NCBI GenBank assembly: GCA_023374025.1
Contig: SIJG01000021.1
Location: forward strand, 1,447,523-1,511,522
DNA: 64,000 nucleotides
Direction of reading: 5' to 3'
Source: Heterodera schachtii
Taxonomy: Eukaryota > Nematoda > Chromadorea > Rhabditida > Heteroderidae
A model generated the notes under the pieces. It ran no database searches and was not told the origin of the DNA. It saw only the letters and a list, made by a program, of their open reading frames with translations. The translations under genes and the position numbers were made by a program. Shown in pieces: positions 1-12,860 of the stretch (positions are counted from its first letter, which is position 1; the number at the start of each line of letters is the position of its first letter).

Positions 1-548
1 AATTTTGAATTCAAATCCGATTTAAACAGGAAAAAATTAGTCGCTTTTTGAGTATTTTAGGTACCCAAAAACTGTTTAATAAATTATTCATTGTCCTTTT
101 TATATATCTGTCTATTTCCATTTGGTGCCAATTCATGTTTTTTTTATTTTGCCAAAAGTGGAAGATTTAGTCACAACTAGAGCTGAGCGGGACCGGGACC
201 GGGACCGGGGCGGGAAATCCCGGTTTTTTCAGGTCCCGGTCCCGATCCCGGTTTTTGGAAAAACAGAAATCCCGGTCCCGGTTTTGCTAGTCCCGGTCCC
301 GGCGGGACTAAATTAAGCACTGGTAAGAATGGGGGTCTGGTGAGAAATGAGAAGGGAATTGGTGAGAAGGAGAAATTTTTGAGAAAAAAAATTAAAGTAT
401 TATTTCATTTATTGCATTTTATTCACATCATTATTTGGTCTAGTTGCTAAACCTGCTCGCTTTCATTATTTATCTATTGGGTTCAATCCCCCGATTGAAC
501 AGAAAGTTTTTTTGTAATTTCTTTACCATTATTTTAATTGAATTTAAT

Positions 549-1512
549 TAGAGTGCGACGGGACCGGGACCGGGCCAGGAATTCCCGGTCATCCGAGGTC
601 CCGGTCCCGGTTCCCGGTCCCGGGTTTTGAAAAACTCAGGTCCCGGTCCCGGTCCCGGTAGGGCAACCGGGAACCGGGAAAAACAAGCACTGGTAAGAAT
701 GGGGGTCTGAGTGGAAAATTAGTGATGAAAATTGGAGTCAAAGGAAAAAAAACTAAAAAAAATGATTAAAAAGTTTCTTTAAGAATGTAGCAACCAGTTG
801 TGCAAATGGCCTAGTGGCTAGTCCCCTTGACTTTTGTCTTCTTCTTTCCCCTGGTTCAATCCCTCTAAGGAAATTAAAATATTTTGAATTTTCTTTTTGT
901 ATATTCATGGTTTTCCTATCGACAAAATATGATTTCTCATATATTTTTTTATTTATATATATTTTATTATTTTTTTTAAATGAAAATATGTACATATTGA
1001 GCCTAATAAATCCAAAAAACTTGCCTTTTTGTTGAAAATCTGTTAACAAATTACACTCAAATTTTCAAAATTTTCCCCGGCGGCGCCTATCGGCACCGCC
1101 GGTCTCCCCTTTCTCCACAAAACTTTTTTGGAAAAAGCGCACCAAAAAAAATGATCATAAAAGTAATATAAATTTCTAATAATATTCGATCATTTAGTCC
1201 AAAAATGATTATTTTTAAAAATAATTTAAATAAATTTAGTTTGAAAATTTTCATCAATTTAATTATGCTTTAACTTTTGGATTTTATTAAATAAAAAACC
1301 AAAAAAAAAAAATTTAATTTTGTGTTATTTTCAATTGAAATAAATTAAAATTTGAATTTTTTAAAAATTTTTTGAATTTTTAAAAAGTCCCGGTTGGTCC
1401 CGGTTCCCGGTCCCGGTCCCGAAAAAAAATTGAGGTCCCGGTCCCGGCTTCTCAGGTCCCGGCAAGTCCCGGTCCCGGTTTTGCCCAAAATTCCCGGTCC
1501 CGTCGCACTCTA
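549..1512. mobile_element. hAT-type inverted-repeat element (nested)
   Basis: The termini TAGAGTGCGACGGGACC and its complement are flanked by the perfect 8-bp duplication AATTTAAT (541-548 and 1513-1520). It lies inside the 178-2108 element, so it is the later insertion. Its interior holds a tRNA-like A/B-box module and a GC-rich near-palindrome (about 1078-1102). No transposase is encoded. Confidence 0.9.
800..870 (+). other. tRNA-like Pol III promoter module
   Basis: TGGCCTAGTGGCTAGT resembles an A box, and about 45 bases later GGTTCAATCCC matches a B box. A decayed partner is at about 430-490 and a third at 10590-10660, all inside inverted-repeat elements. I see no proper acceptor stem, so this is a tRNA-derived (SINE-like) piece rather than a working tRNA. 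Confidence 0.5.
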
Positions 1513-2116
1513 AATTTAATTAATAAAATTATCAACTTAATAATTATTTTTTTTTTCATTTTTAAAGAACCTATAAACACACAAATTAACCAAATATTTG
1601 GTTTTTTTTGACAAATTCTGTTAACAAATCTCACTCAAAATTTCAAAATTTTCCGGCGGCGCCTATCGGCACCGCCGGACCCCGCCCCGACCCCAATTTT
1701 CCAAAAATTTTTTCGAAAAAACAGCGCCACAAAAAAGCGATTTAAGAAATTGTTAATTTATTTAAAAAATCCAGAATGGGACCCAGAAAATTCCAAAATC
1801 CCCCTCCTGAAATGAAAATTTTTAAAAATTTTACTCGAATTCGTCCCCCAAAACGAAAATACAAAATTTTATGGGCACATTTTTGATTATTGGCAATTTT
1901 CGTAACAAAGTGCACTCAAATTTTCAAATTTTTTTTCAAAAAATTTTTTCTTGGGAAAATTCCCGGTTGGTCCCGGTCCCGGCTTTTCTCGTGGTCCCGA
2001 TCCCGGTCCCGGACGAAAATCGAGGTCCCGGTCCCGGTCCCGACTTTTCTGGTCCCGGCAAGTCCCGGTCCCGGTTTTTGTCAAAAATCCCGGTCCCGCT
2101 CAGCTCTAGTCATAAC

Positions 2117-3204
2117 AAAACGGAAACATTGAAAAAAATGCAATATGTAAGTGGAAGAAAAACATGTAACGAAAATCAATTACAATCAAAAAAAATTATT
2201 CTGTTATTGGTAGGGTTGGAAATTATATGGACTAAAAACGCCAAAAGCGTGGACTAAAAAGCTCAAAAATGGCCAAAATACACCAAAATATTGACTAAAA
2301 AGCTCAAAAAATAAGTCTTTAAAGCCTAGAAAATTCCAATAGGTATATTCAATATTAGTTTTGAACAAAAAGATTTGATCATTTAGCGTATATTTTACAC
2401 TAAACTTTGTATCATAAAATAGCATTTCAGATAGATTTTTTTTGGAAATTTACAAAAATATACCATCGAATAATATGAAAAAATGAGTTCAATGGGAGTA
2501 TTTTTGCCAAAATTTTGATAAGATATTTGCACTTGAAAAATTGCAGCATTATTGAAAGATATTTGATTTTATTTAAACGGTTTCCAATTTTTCAAAAATT
2601 AAATTTATTTTTTTATTTTTTTGGTAGTTTTTGGGGATATTTACTGCAAAATTTTGCATTTTTTCGGATCTTGAGTTTTTCGTACATATTTTAAGCGCAT
2701 GTTAAATATAAAATTAGAATATGATGGCTAATTGAAAAGAAACAATAAATACGGTGCAAGGTCAAACCCTCAAATTAATCTAATTAATCACTAATTAATC
2801 AATCTGAATATTGGTCGAGAACTCTATTTGTCCTCAAGTTTTGTGTTCAATTAAAAAAATAGCATAATTTACCAAAAGTTGTAAAAAGCGAGACTCAATT
2901 TTATTGTCCATAATTTTTTTTAAAACTCATTGGAAATTTAACTGAATTTGTGGTTTTTAAAAAAAAAGTTAGTAAGAGTTTACTTGCTCCAACACTTAAT
3001 CGCCAGTCTGCATTATTATATCCCTGTGTTTGATTAAAAACGTTTACGTTTTTTTTTTATCTCGGCACTCGGACTTATTTAGCAAAGGAAAGCATTTTCT
3101 TAAGAACCCGTGGCTATTATTTTTCAAAGTTTCATACTGAAACTCCACCCGCTTCGGGTTTGGAACTTAACTTAACCATACGGGATTAATCCTATAAAAT
3201 TTCA
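2117..3204. other. Non-coding stretch with partial repeat
   Basis: Positions about 2212-2440 are one end of a TAGGGTT...ATATGGACTAAAAA element whose relatives are at 47.8 and 54.5 kb. The remainder is AT-rich with no gene that I can support. Confidence 0.5.
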
Positions 3205-4055
3205 CAATCACGCAAATCCAGAAATTCTAAAATGAGCGATTTAAAAGTGATTTTATGTGGTTTGTTTTTGATCATCTAAAATTTTTATGTATCTAAGACA
3301 TTTTCGGAGGTTTTGAGGACCCATAACTTTTGTTTGGTATTGTTCAAAACACTTTAAAACTCTTTTAACCTGCAAAATTTGAAATTTTTTGTACTGAAGA
3401 ATTAGGGCAAAAAAAAGTTCGAAGAACTAAGTTCTTTGAGCAATATGTAATAAAAAATAGAGTTATCAAACAAACCCAAGAATGCTATTTGAATGACAAT
3501 CGTCCAAAAAACATTCCGGCGAAATTGGAGTGCAATTAACAATTTAGCACATTCGTGCCACTTTGAACTTCCGATTTTTTTCAATATATTTTTTGTAATA
3601 ATTAATCATTTTGAGGATAAACAAGATGAATAATTAATGTCATATTTGCTATTTATTTGTTAGTTTAAATAAGGTTTTTGAATAATAAAAAAAATTCTTC
3701 GAAATATTTCTTTTATTTATTTGCTGAATTTTTTCATCGAACCCTTATTTTTTGTCGATTCTTTTTCATGCTTTCGTATATAACTGTCTGTCTGACTTCT
3801 CGCTGAAAATTTTTCATTTTTTTTGACCAATGATTTTCAAATTTTTGAAAAACAAAAACAGTTATTGTTAAAAAATAATATATATTTTTTAATTTATTTG
3901 AATTTCCATCCCTCTTACCCGCATCATTTCACAGTTAATTAAGACAAAAGTTTTCATTAATATTTTTAAAATGCCATCGTTGGGAAATTCGATGGAACGG
4001 ATGAAACATTTGTTGAGCACGGGTGACCATTCGGATGTACACTTTTTTAATTCCA
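3205..4055. repeat. Segmental duplication of BTB upstream region
   Basis: This block matches about 57870-58945 in inverted orientation, including the first coding exon of a BTB gene and several hundred bases upstream. Each copy carries its own private insertion: about 3301-3610 here, and the element at 58328-58713 in the other copy. Confidence 0.75.
3971..4050 (+). pseudogene. BTB gene first-exon relic
   Basis: The + strand reads MPSLGNSMERMKHLLSTG, then a BTB start (DHSDVHF), nearly identical to the first exon of the 57.9-kb gene. The frame then runs into unrelated sequence and no second exon follows before an element at 4597. It is a solo exon left by duplication. Confidence 0.8.
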
Positions 4056-4596
4056 CATGTATTTTTCTGTTTCAATTCCAAATCATCAAAGAATTGACGT
4101 CAAATATCGGCGTCAACGAATGGACTCATATATTTTTTTAAATTTTTATTAATTTATTAAAATCACATATTCATAAAATTTTAATTTATCATAGGCATTT
4201 TAATTATGTCGACTTTTAAATATCAATAAAAAGTTTATAAACATATTAATGGTTGTGGAAAGGAGAGAAAAATTCGAAAAATATTTTAAAAAATTGATTA
4301 ATAGTTTTCGTTTTTCTGGTTTTTTCTCAAAAACCCCAAAAATATCAAAATATTGCTAAAACTTGAAAAAATGTTTTATGACAAATTATTTTTTATTATG
4401 AAATTGACGTTAATATGAAACTTTTCTAACAAATAAATTAATAATTTGTTGAAAATTTTCGGCGGATACCAAAATGCAGTTATGTTAATAAATTATTTTT
4501 TTAAGCTTAAAAATAAATATTAAGTTAAGACAGCATTTCTTGTTAGGCCAATCACATGTTTTAAAATTTTTTATTAATGACATCAACGGTCTAAAC

Positions 4597-4696
4597 CAGG
4601 GATGGCATGGAATTCCGAGATTTCCGACATTTTTGGGGTCGGTATTCCTACTTCCAACTTCCGAAAATTTTTTGATGCCTCGGGATTCCATCCCTG
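4597..4696. mobile_element. 100-bp hAT-type MITE
   Basis: The element starts CAGGGATGGCATGGAATTCC and ends with its approximate complement. The flanks are a perfect 8-bp duplication GTCTAAAC (4589-4596 and 4697-4704). It is short and has no coding capacity. Confidence 0.9.
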
Positions 4697-4704
4697 GTCT
4701 AAAC

Positions 4705-5530
4705 CAGTGAGGTTGATCCTTTTGTGTTTCATGTTCGTGTTTTCGTCTTTTTAGGGCATTTTGTGTTCGTATTTCGTATTTACTGTATGGCCTAAATGAA
4801 TTCTGTCCCAGAATTTGATTGCGATTATTTTCACATTATATTTTTTGCCCATAAAATATAATTTACACCTAAAGCCATTTTAATGATAAATCCCAACAAA
4901 TTGAGAGGAACGGTACTGACAAGAAGCAAGAACTTTAATACATTGGTAAGAATTGTAGGGTGGCATCTGTGAGAAAATTATTGTTTGCAAATTGGGAAAG
5001 AGTAAAAATGTTTTAGAGAAAAATTGTTATTTACCAATCCTTATAAATAATTTAGCTTAGACTTACAAATTTTTATCTAACTTTCAATCTTTCTTGAATT
5101 TTTACCCCTGTTTCATCTCGACACATTCACTAAATAAAATTTCATTTTCATATTTGTAGACACTTCTTAAAACAAACAAATTATTTTTCAAAATTTAATA
5201 ATTGAATTTTACTAGCACTAAAAATAATAAACAATTAATTTTTAGGTGCAAAACTGACTAACCAAAGTGAGCAAATCTCAAAAAAATTGCTTAAACTTCG
5301 TCCAAAAAATTCAAAAACATTGATCTAACAAATAAGCAGGGACAAGTGGTTTATTGTTAGTCAGCAGACTGTGAAAATTTTTTTTATAACCCTATACTCA
5401 AGAAAAAGAAAAAAAACAGCTTTAATAAATCCGTAAATCAATATTGTAAAACTCAAATGATTAACAATAAGAAACATGCAAAAACAGGTCCATAGGATGA
5501 TAAGCAAATGAAGAGACTTTTCGCGATCAC
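4705..5530. other. Intergenic, no feature seen
   Basis: AT-rich sequence downstream of the 5.5-8.3 kb gene. I recognise no exon or clear repeat. Confidence 0.4.
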
Positions 5531-5539
5531 GTTGGGTAT

Positions 5540-8335
5540 TTATGAATTGTCCTCCGTTTTTGCTTCTTTCACTGTGACATCAATGGCCAATGTCACTTTG
5601 TCCTCATTTTTGTCGTAAAAGCCTTTGGCCGGGTCCATCAGTTCCTTAATTATGTTAAAATTTAAAAGGATTATTTTTTATAAATTGGCACTCACCGCAA
5701 ATGAAATGAAATTTGAGAATCCCCAGCTGTTCGATTTATTGTTAAAAGTGTTAGTAAATTCTCCTCTTTTGTAATCCGCAAAGCCGCTATTTTGCGAAAC
5801 TATTCGAAGAGTTGAAGAACATTCGCAACTCCAATTTTTGTCTTAATGGCAATAAACTACATTTATTATTAATTAGCATTTAATTTGCACCTTCTTCTGG
5901 AGCATCGCACAAAAGGTAAATGCCGAACCATTTCTCATTATTGTCAGTGCTTCCCTTTTTCGTTTTTATTTTTGCCCATATTTTCCATGGAAATCCTCCG
6001 ATGTGCACAGTTTCACTTTTACGTTCACTCCAAATGATTTCTCGCGCAAATTCCGACATTTTTTTTATTTCCATTGAAAGTGTCCCGTTGGATTTGCTTG
6101 GGTCGAAAATTAATTTGTCCATTTTTGGTTCATCATTAATTGTTACATCAGTGGCCAATGTCATTTTGTCCTCACTTTTGTTATAAAAACCATTGTTCGG
6201 GTCCATCAATTCCTTAATGAACATAATTATGTCAATTAAACATTATGTTCAAATGTCACTCACCGCGAAGGAAATGAAATTTCCAAACCTCGGCCGATGT
6301 TTGATCTGTTAATAACACAGTCACAAAGTGTCCGAATGGAATTCTCCGCATCGATCTTTCCCTCAGACAAATTCGAAATGTTGCCGAATAAAGGTTGTTC
6401 CTCAGTGCTCCTATCATTATTAAAAATTAAGTAATTAGGTTTTTTTAACATAATTAAAATTGTACCTTCTTTGCATCGCACCATAAGTAAAATCCCAAAC
6501 ATTTCTTCTCATCAGTGCCTTCCGTATTTTTTCTTATTTTTGCTTTAATTTTCAATGCCAATCCATTTATCTCCATGGCATCACTCAATTGGCTACTCCA
6601 GACAGACTCTACCGCAAATTCCGACACTTTTTCAATTTCCAATGCGATTGTACATTTTTTGTTGCCCTTGGCTTTGTTCCAATCAAAAATTCGTCCATGG
6701 CTTGGAAATTTCAATGAGTACAGCCCTGGCACTCCACGAAGATGAAGATACCGATGGGCATTGAACTGATAAACGCCGAGCACTTCTTCCATTGTTAACA
6801 CGCCGGATGGAACTGTAAAATTTCAAAATTTATTATTCTGTAGGCATCAGAAAATTTTCAAGAATTTTCTCTTAAAAATTTTCTAGGCTTGAATTTTTTT
6901 TTAAATTTTCGGCGGCGATATTTCGGGCGGCAAGACTTTGTCCCGTCTCCGATTTTAAATAATTTTATTTTTTAGCTTACGTCGAAAAAAAGAAAGTCGC
7001 CAAACGTTCAAAAATGGCCAAATATGGCATTAAAAAATCATTTTAGTAGAAAAAAAAACATGATAAAACTAAAATTTACTCATTTTTAGCGAAAAAACAA
7101 CCTTAAAAGCGAAATTTTGCTTATTTTTAACATAGAACAATTTTTAAGAAAATTTAAATTTATTCAATATCCTCTGGAAAAATTTTGTGAAAAACAAATT
7201 TTTTTGAAAATTTTGTATTAAAAAACTAAAAAACTTTATCGATCAAAGAAGATTGAAATTTAATATTTACCGACGAATTTTGCAAAATCATCCTCATGGA
7301 TATTTGGAAAACGAATTTTGAACAGTGCCGGACCAAGTGCTGAACGACAATTTTCAGCGGAGCATTCAATGCCATTCTGACGACATTTTTCATCGGCCCA
7401 ACGGAGTGCCTAAATTATAAAAGCGAAAATTAAAAATGCAAATTAAATAATTAAAAATGCAAATTATATTTTAAATTGAAATTACAGCTTTCCAAAGTTC
7501 AAATTCATCGCTGAGCAACAAGCGATCACTACCGAGAAGATCGCACAATATTTTCTGGTCAATTTGCAAAAAGTCATCTGATTCGAACAATTGGGCCGCA
7601 TTTTGGCAAATGTAACGCAAACATTTGAAGGAAAAATCCTTAAAAATTGCTTACACTTGGACCATGAATCTCAGACCATTTCGACGAGTTTTCGAACTCA
7701 ACGAACCCAAATTCGAACAATTATTAAAAATAAATTTGTTTTTCTCACCTCCAAGTCGAAAAGTTGAGCCTGAGCATACGCAAAGAAAACATTGCGCAAT
7801 TCGGAGATGGGAATTTGCAAAGATGCGTTGACCAAGCCAGGGATATTGTATTTTTTGGCTAATTCAAAAATAATTAATAAATTAAATTTAAAAAATAAAT
7901 GCACCGGCGTAAAGCACTGCCATTGCATTGTCTCCATTTAAATCACTTAAATCTTTCGTGTAAATGAAGCTCAACATCACTTTGAATTCTGCTGCTTCAA
8001 TGTCAGGTATCTCCACAACAACAGGACAATTAACAGAAACTTATTGAAAAATTAATTAGGGTAATTAGCAGAGACAAAATGAAGAACAAATAACATAATT
8101 TGTATTTCCCTTAAAACTTTTTTTTTACCATTTTCCGGTCTTTCTTTTTTGGCGTCAAAACGGAACATTGCCTCAAAAACATCAGAATCGCTCTTCAAAA
8201 TGAGCTGATGTGCTGGGAAAACCTTTAAAAAATGTTAATTAATGAAATTGCAATTAAAACATATTTAAATTTTTATTTTAAAATAATTAGGTAAATTAAA
8301 CTCGCCTCTTTTTCGTCTCCTTCCCCCAGTGAAAA
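5540..8335 (-). pseudogene. BTB-BACK-MATH-MATH gene, 5' truncated
   Basis: Exons on the minus strand, in order: remnant of exon 1 (8306-8335, ending GDEKE), 8129-8222 and 7905-8039 (BTB, with VFEAMFRFDAKK and FKVMLSFIY), 7749-7858, 7486-7638 and 7271-7409 (BACK, ALRWADEKCRQNGIECS), 6466-6812, about 6285-6425, 5891-6212, 5696-5841 and 5540-5644. The last five encode two MATH domains in tandem (for example ETVHIGGFPWKIWAKI). The start exon is lost where a TA tract and an element at 8421 begin. The junction after 6466 and the following exon carry single-base indels relative to paralogues. The family likely recruits substrates to CUL3; that role is inferred. This copy is probably inactive unless the indels are sequencing errors. 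Confidence 0.8.
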
Positions 8336-8349
8336 TAATGATAATTTGA

Positions 8350-8372
8350 TAATATATATATATATATATATT
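8350..8372. repeat. (TA)n microsatellite
   Basis: A run of alternating TA sits where exon 1 of the neighbouring BTB gene is cut off. Confidence 0.8.
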
Positions 8373-8420
8373 TTTTTTTTGAGATGGATTTTTTTAATCT
8401 GTTTTTATTTCTTTTAAAAT

Positions 8421-8610
8421 TAGAGTGCGCCGGGACCGGGAATTTTGGGCTTAACCGGGACCGGGACCTTTTTGGGTGAAAACCCGGGAATTTTTGACTG
8501 GGAAAACCGGGAAAAAGCCGGGACTAGTCCCGGTCCCGGTCAAAACCGGGACCTTGGTACTCAGTTATACTCAGTTGTCCGCTTCCAGGTCCCGGTCCCG
8601 GCGCACTCTA
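8421..8610. mobile_element. hAT-type MITE, TAGAGTG family
   Basis: Terminus TAGAGTGCGCCGGGACCGGG with its complement at the right end. A perfect 8-bp duplication TTTAAAAT lies at 8413-8420 and 8611-8618. Same family as the elements at 549 and 43735. Confidence 0.9.
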
Positions 8611-8619
8611 TTTAAAATA

Positions 8620-9290
8620 AACGAAAACATTATTTCTTCATTTTCTGACCTGAAAATTTTTTTTTCATTTTGGTATCCAGTCGATAATTTTTAAAAAATC
8701 TATATTTTTTTTTAAATTTATTTTTGTAAAAATTCATGCAAATTTCCTCCCCGGCTATTCGCGATTTTTTTGTCACCGAGGGTCGGGAACCTACCCTAAA
8801 TTAAAGCTTGTTTTATTGTTCAGCATTTAGGTCATATCCAGTTAATTTTATAATTTACGTATGCCTATAAAATTAATAATTATCTAAAATTAAAACGTAC
8901 TGACGAGGCCAATTCTCAATTCATTTTTTTAGAAATATTTATAAAAAAAGGTTTATTATAAAAAGAAAGGAATTTAAAAATAACTGATTCAGCTGCTGCG
9001 TTTTCCATTTTTATATTATGAGGAGGTGAGTCCTAAATTGTAATTTACGACAAATTATGACCTAAAAAGAGGAAAAGATAAGGAATGAAAGTTTCTTTTT
9101 CTCACAAATAAAAATTCTTTGTCTATTTTTTGAATTGAGCAAAACAATGACCTCGTTTTTAATAATTTATAAATTAAACTTAAGAATTTATGAATGGATT
9201 TGTAAAACGCTTTAAAATTCATCGTTCTGTTAAATTTGTTATACAATTTCCCATAACATTGGATATCTATGATTTATCCTCGTTTTTTGG
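8620..9290. other. Intergenic, no feature seen
   Basis: AT-rich spacer between two tandem BTB genes of the same orientation. It contains no exon that I recognise. Confidence 0.4.
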
Positions 9291-10345
9291 CTTATTTCAC
9301 AATGACATCGATGGCCAACGTCACTTTGTCCTCGCTTTTGTTGTAAAAGCCTGTGCTCGGATTCAATAATTCCTTAATTATGATTTTGTAAATTTAATTG
9401 GCAATTATTTTTTGAATTGTCACTCACTTCAAATGAAATAAAATTTCTGTATCCCCGGCAGTTGGTTTCGCTGTTAAAAGTGTCTTCATTAGTAAATTCT
9501 CCTTTCTTATAATCCTGCACGCCGCTTTTTCGAGAAACAATTCGAAAAGTTGTCGAACATTTGCAACTCCAATTTTGTCTTAATGGCAATTAATTATTAA
9601 TTACTTTATTAATGAGCATTAATTTACACCTTCTTTTGGAGCATCACACAAAAGGCCAAAGCGCAACCATTTCTCATTATTGTCAGTGCTTCCCTTTTTC
9701 GTTTTTATTTTTGCCCATATTTTCCATGGAAATCCTCCGATGTGCACAGTTTCACTTTTACGTTCACTCCAAATGATTTCTCGCGCAAATTCCGACACTT
9801 TTTCAATTTCCATCGAAAGTGTTCCATTGGATTTGCTTTCGTCAAAAATGAATTTCTCCATTTTTTCTTCTTCCACTTTGACATCAATGGCCAATGTCAC
9901 TTTGTCCTCATCTCTGTTGTAAAATCCATTGTTCGGGTCCATCAATTTCTTAATTAAGAATATTTATGCCAATTAAGGGAATTATGTCCATATTGACACT
10001 TACATCAAAAGTAATGAAATTTCCAAATCCCCGGCCTATGTGTGATTTGTTGTAAAAAACATGGTCACAATGTGTCCCAATGGAATTATCAACGACTTTC
10101 TTTTCCTCCGTTAAAATAATTCGAAGTGTTGCCGAATAAATGCGTTTCCCTGGTCCTCCTATTATTGTTTAAAAATTAGTGATTTTTTAATTTTTTAAAA
10201 TTAGACCTTCTTTTGCATCGAAGCATAAGTAAAATCCCAAACATTTCTTCTCATCAGTGCCTTCCGTATTTTTTCTTATTTTTGCTTTAATTTTCCATGC
10301 CAATCCCTTGATGTTTATGGCGTCACTGAATCGTCTACTCCCGAC

Positions 10346-11317
10346 CAGGGCTGGCCGTGATCACGGATCACGGCTCACGGATCACGGAAATCACGGGGTT
10401 TTTGGGGTGCCGTGATCTCGGATCACGGGTCACGGATTTTTTCAATTTTTCCGTGATTTTGATCCGTGATTGGCATTTTATATAGGGAAATTTTTATTGA
10501 GACAAAAATAGGAAAGTGGTATGTGAAAAAAAATTTTTTGAGAAAAAATTTAATAAATAAATTGTTTTCTGTTAGCGAAGTACACACATATATGTAGTCT
10601 GGTGGTTAAGCCTTCTGTCTTTCGTTGTCTGTCCCTTGGGTTCAATTCCCGATTGGGATAGGAGAATTTTTATATTTTATTTTGATCATTTTAATTGAAA
10701 TTTAATCACAAGAATTTTCCTAACATTGAAAATTTTTTTTTTTTTTGTTTTTTAAAACCTCCATAGATCAATAAATTAACCAATGATTGGACATATTCTG
10801 GACAAAATCTGTTAACAAATTCACTCAAAATTTCAAAATTTTTCCCGGCGGCGCCTGTCGGCACCACCGGCGGACGGACCCCCATTTTAACATAAATAGA
10901 TTTTTGGTTAAATTTAAGAAAAATTTGAAAAATTTTCTTAATAAACTTTGTTAAAAAAAATATTCCTTGGAGATTTCTACAAAAAGCTCTAATTTTCCTC
11001 AAAAAATTGGTCAAAAATCGTAAATTACTCATTTTTTGGAAAAAGTACGCGCAAAAAAGCGGTTTATATGTTTTGATTGCTTTAAAATATTTTTGGGAAT
11101 TTTTCCAGCGATTAAATTCCATTTTTTTAAATAAATAAGTAAAAAATCATTAGAAAAATTTTTTTTTATAATCACGGATCACGGCTCACGGATCACGGAA
11201 ATCACGGGGTTTTTGGGGTGCCGTGATCACGGTTCACGGGTCACGGATTTTTTTTAAAGCCCCGTGATCACGGCTCACGGATTTCCGTGATTGGAAATTC
11301 AATCACGGCCAGCCCTG
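10346..11317. mobile_element. hAT-type element inside a MATH exon
   Basis: The termini are CAGGGCTGGCCGTGATC and its complement, with arms built from repeats of GATCACGG. The 8-bp duplication CTCCCGAC is perfect (10338-10345 and 11318-11325). It splits a MATH-coding exon. The interior holds a tRNA-like module (10590-10660), GTTAACAAATTCACTC and the GC-rich near-palindrome (about 10847-10870), the same cassette as in elements with other termini. No transposase. Confidence 0.95.
10590..10660 (+). other. tRNA-like module in hAT-type element
   Basis: TCTGGTGGTTAAGCC (A-box-like) is followed by GGTTCAATTCCC (B-box-like) about 45 bases later. It lies in the same context as the module at 800-870. 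Not a complete tRNA. Confidence 0.45.
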
Positions 11318-12559
11318 CTCCCGACAGACTCTCCCGCAAATTCCGACATTTTTTCAATTTGCAATGCGATTGTACATTTTTTGTTGCCCTTGGCTTTGTT
11401 CCAATCAAAAATTCGTCCATGGCTTGGAAATTTCAACGAGTACAGCCCGGGCACTCCACGAAGATGAAGATACGGATGGGCATTGAACTGATAAACGCCG
11501 AGCACTTCTTCCATTGTTAACACACCGGATAAACTGAAAAAACTCAAAAATTTTTTAATTAAGCGATAGTGCCCGTAGGCATTTCTGGATTTCTTGACTT
11601 TGTCCATCTGTCTCAAAAATTGTGAATCAAAAGTCCTTGATTTTAAATAGTTTACCGAATTTTCGCGGCGAAAAAAGTTCATCGATGAGCAAAAAAAAAA
11701 GTTGATAAGAAAAATTTTATATTGGGTCAAATGCAAATTTCATTTAATTTTTCGATTTCAAGGCTTTTTACCGACGAATTTTGAAAAATCCTCCTCATGG
11801 ATATTTGGAAGACGAATTTTGAACAGTGCAGGACCGAGCATGGCACGACGATTTTCTGAGGAGCATCCAATGCCATTCTGACGACATTTTTCATCGGCCC
11901 AACGGATAGCCTTTAAATTAAAAACGAAAATTAAAATGTAATTTATAAATTAAATTGAAATAAATTACAGTTTTCCAAATTTCAAATTCATCGCTGAACA
12001 ACAGTAGATCACTATCGAGAAGCACACACAACATTTTCTGATCAATTTGCAAAAAATCATTTGATTCGAACAATTGGGCCGCATTTTGACAAATGTAACG
12101 CAAACATTTGAAGGAAAAATCCTTAAAAAAGTATTAAATTATCAAAATTATACAAATGTTGAAAACCTAAGAAAATAAAGATAATAAAATAATAGAATTA
12201 AAAAAATAAATAATTCTTCTCACCTCCAATTCAAAATGGCGAGCCTGGGCAAAAGCGAAGAAAACATTTCGCAATTCGGAGATTGGAATTTGTAAAGATG
12301 CATCGACCAAATCAGGGATATTGTACTTTTTGGCTAATTAAAAAACAATTAATAAATTAATTAAAAAAATAAATCCACCAGCGTAAAGCACTGCCATGGC
12401 ATTGTTTCCGTCCAATTCGTCCAAAACATCAGCGTAAATGAAGCTCAACATCACTTTGAACGCTGCTGCTTCAACATCAGGAACCTCGATAACAGCAGGG
12501 CAATTAACAGATGCTAATTGAAAAGTAATTAGCAGATATAATTGAAGAATTAGGTACTT

Positions 12560-12860
12560 TCCGGTTTTGCGAAGCCCCCGCCCCCTGCAGCTTTCAAATA
12601 AAGTCATTTCTAGGATAATTTGTGGCGTTGATCACGAATATGAATGACGTTGACCTTTGTTTTTCAAAATTCCCGAACCCGAACATAAATTCGAGACTCA
12701 AATTGCTTAGGTTAGGTCTAGGCTTAAGTTTAGGCTTATGCTTGAGCCTAGGCCCAAGCAAGCCTAAGCTTCAACGCTGCAAATTACGCTTGAAAGTAAT
12801 TTTTATTTAAAATTTCAAAGCGGGGGGGGGGGGTCAGAAAATCGAAAAGTATCAAATTAA
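12560..12860. repeat. Intronic repeat with AGGCTTA-type tract
   Basis: This sequence expands intron 2 of the BTB gene. Positions about 12708-12776 are variants of TTAGGCTTAAG in both orientations, followed by a G-run. The part near 12625-12690 resembles an arm of the palindromes at 21.6-22.3 kb. A similar AGGCTTA tract is at 24518-24545. Confidence 0.5.

Larger units (their letters stand above)
178..2108. mobile_element. hAT-type inverted-repeat element (outer)
   Basis: Both ends carry the inverted terminus TAGAGCTGAGCGGGACC followed by arrays of CGGGAC. The flanks are GTCACAAC (170-177) and GTCATAAC (2109-2116), an 8-bp target duplication with one mismatch, which fits the hAT superfamily. 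There is no transposase ORF, so it is non-autonomous. ORFs crossing the arms are translations of the CGGGAC repeat and are not genes. A second, younger copy is nested inside. Confidence 0.85.

Noticed and set aside
122..316. ORFs rich in Val-Pro-Val-Pro or Arg-Asp-Arg-Asp across 122-316 and 1871-2132
   Set aside because: They are translations of CGGGAC arrays in transposon arms, open on both strands, with no homologue or splice context.
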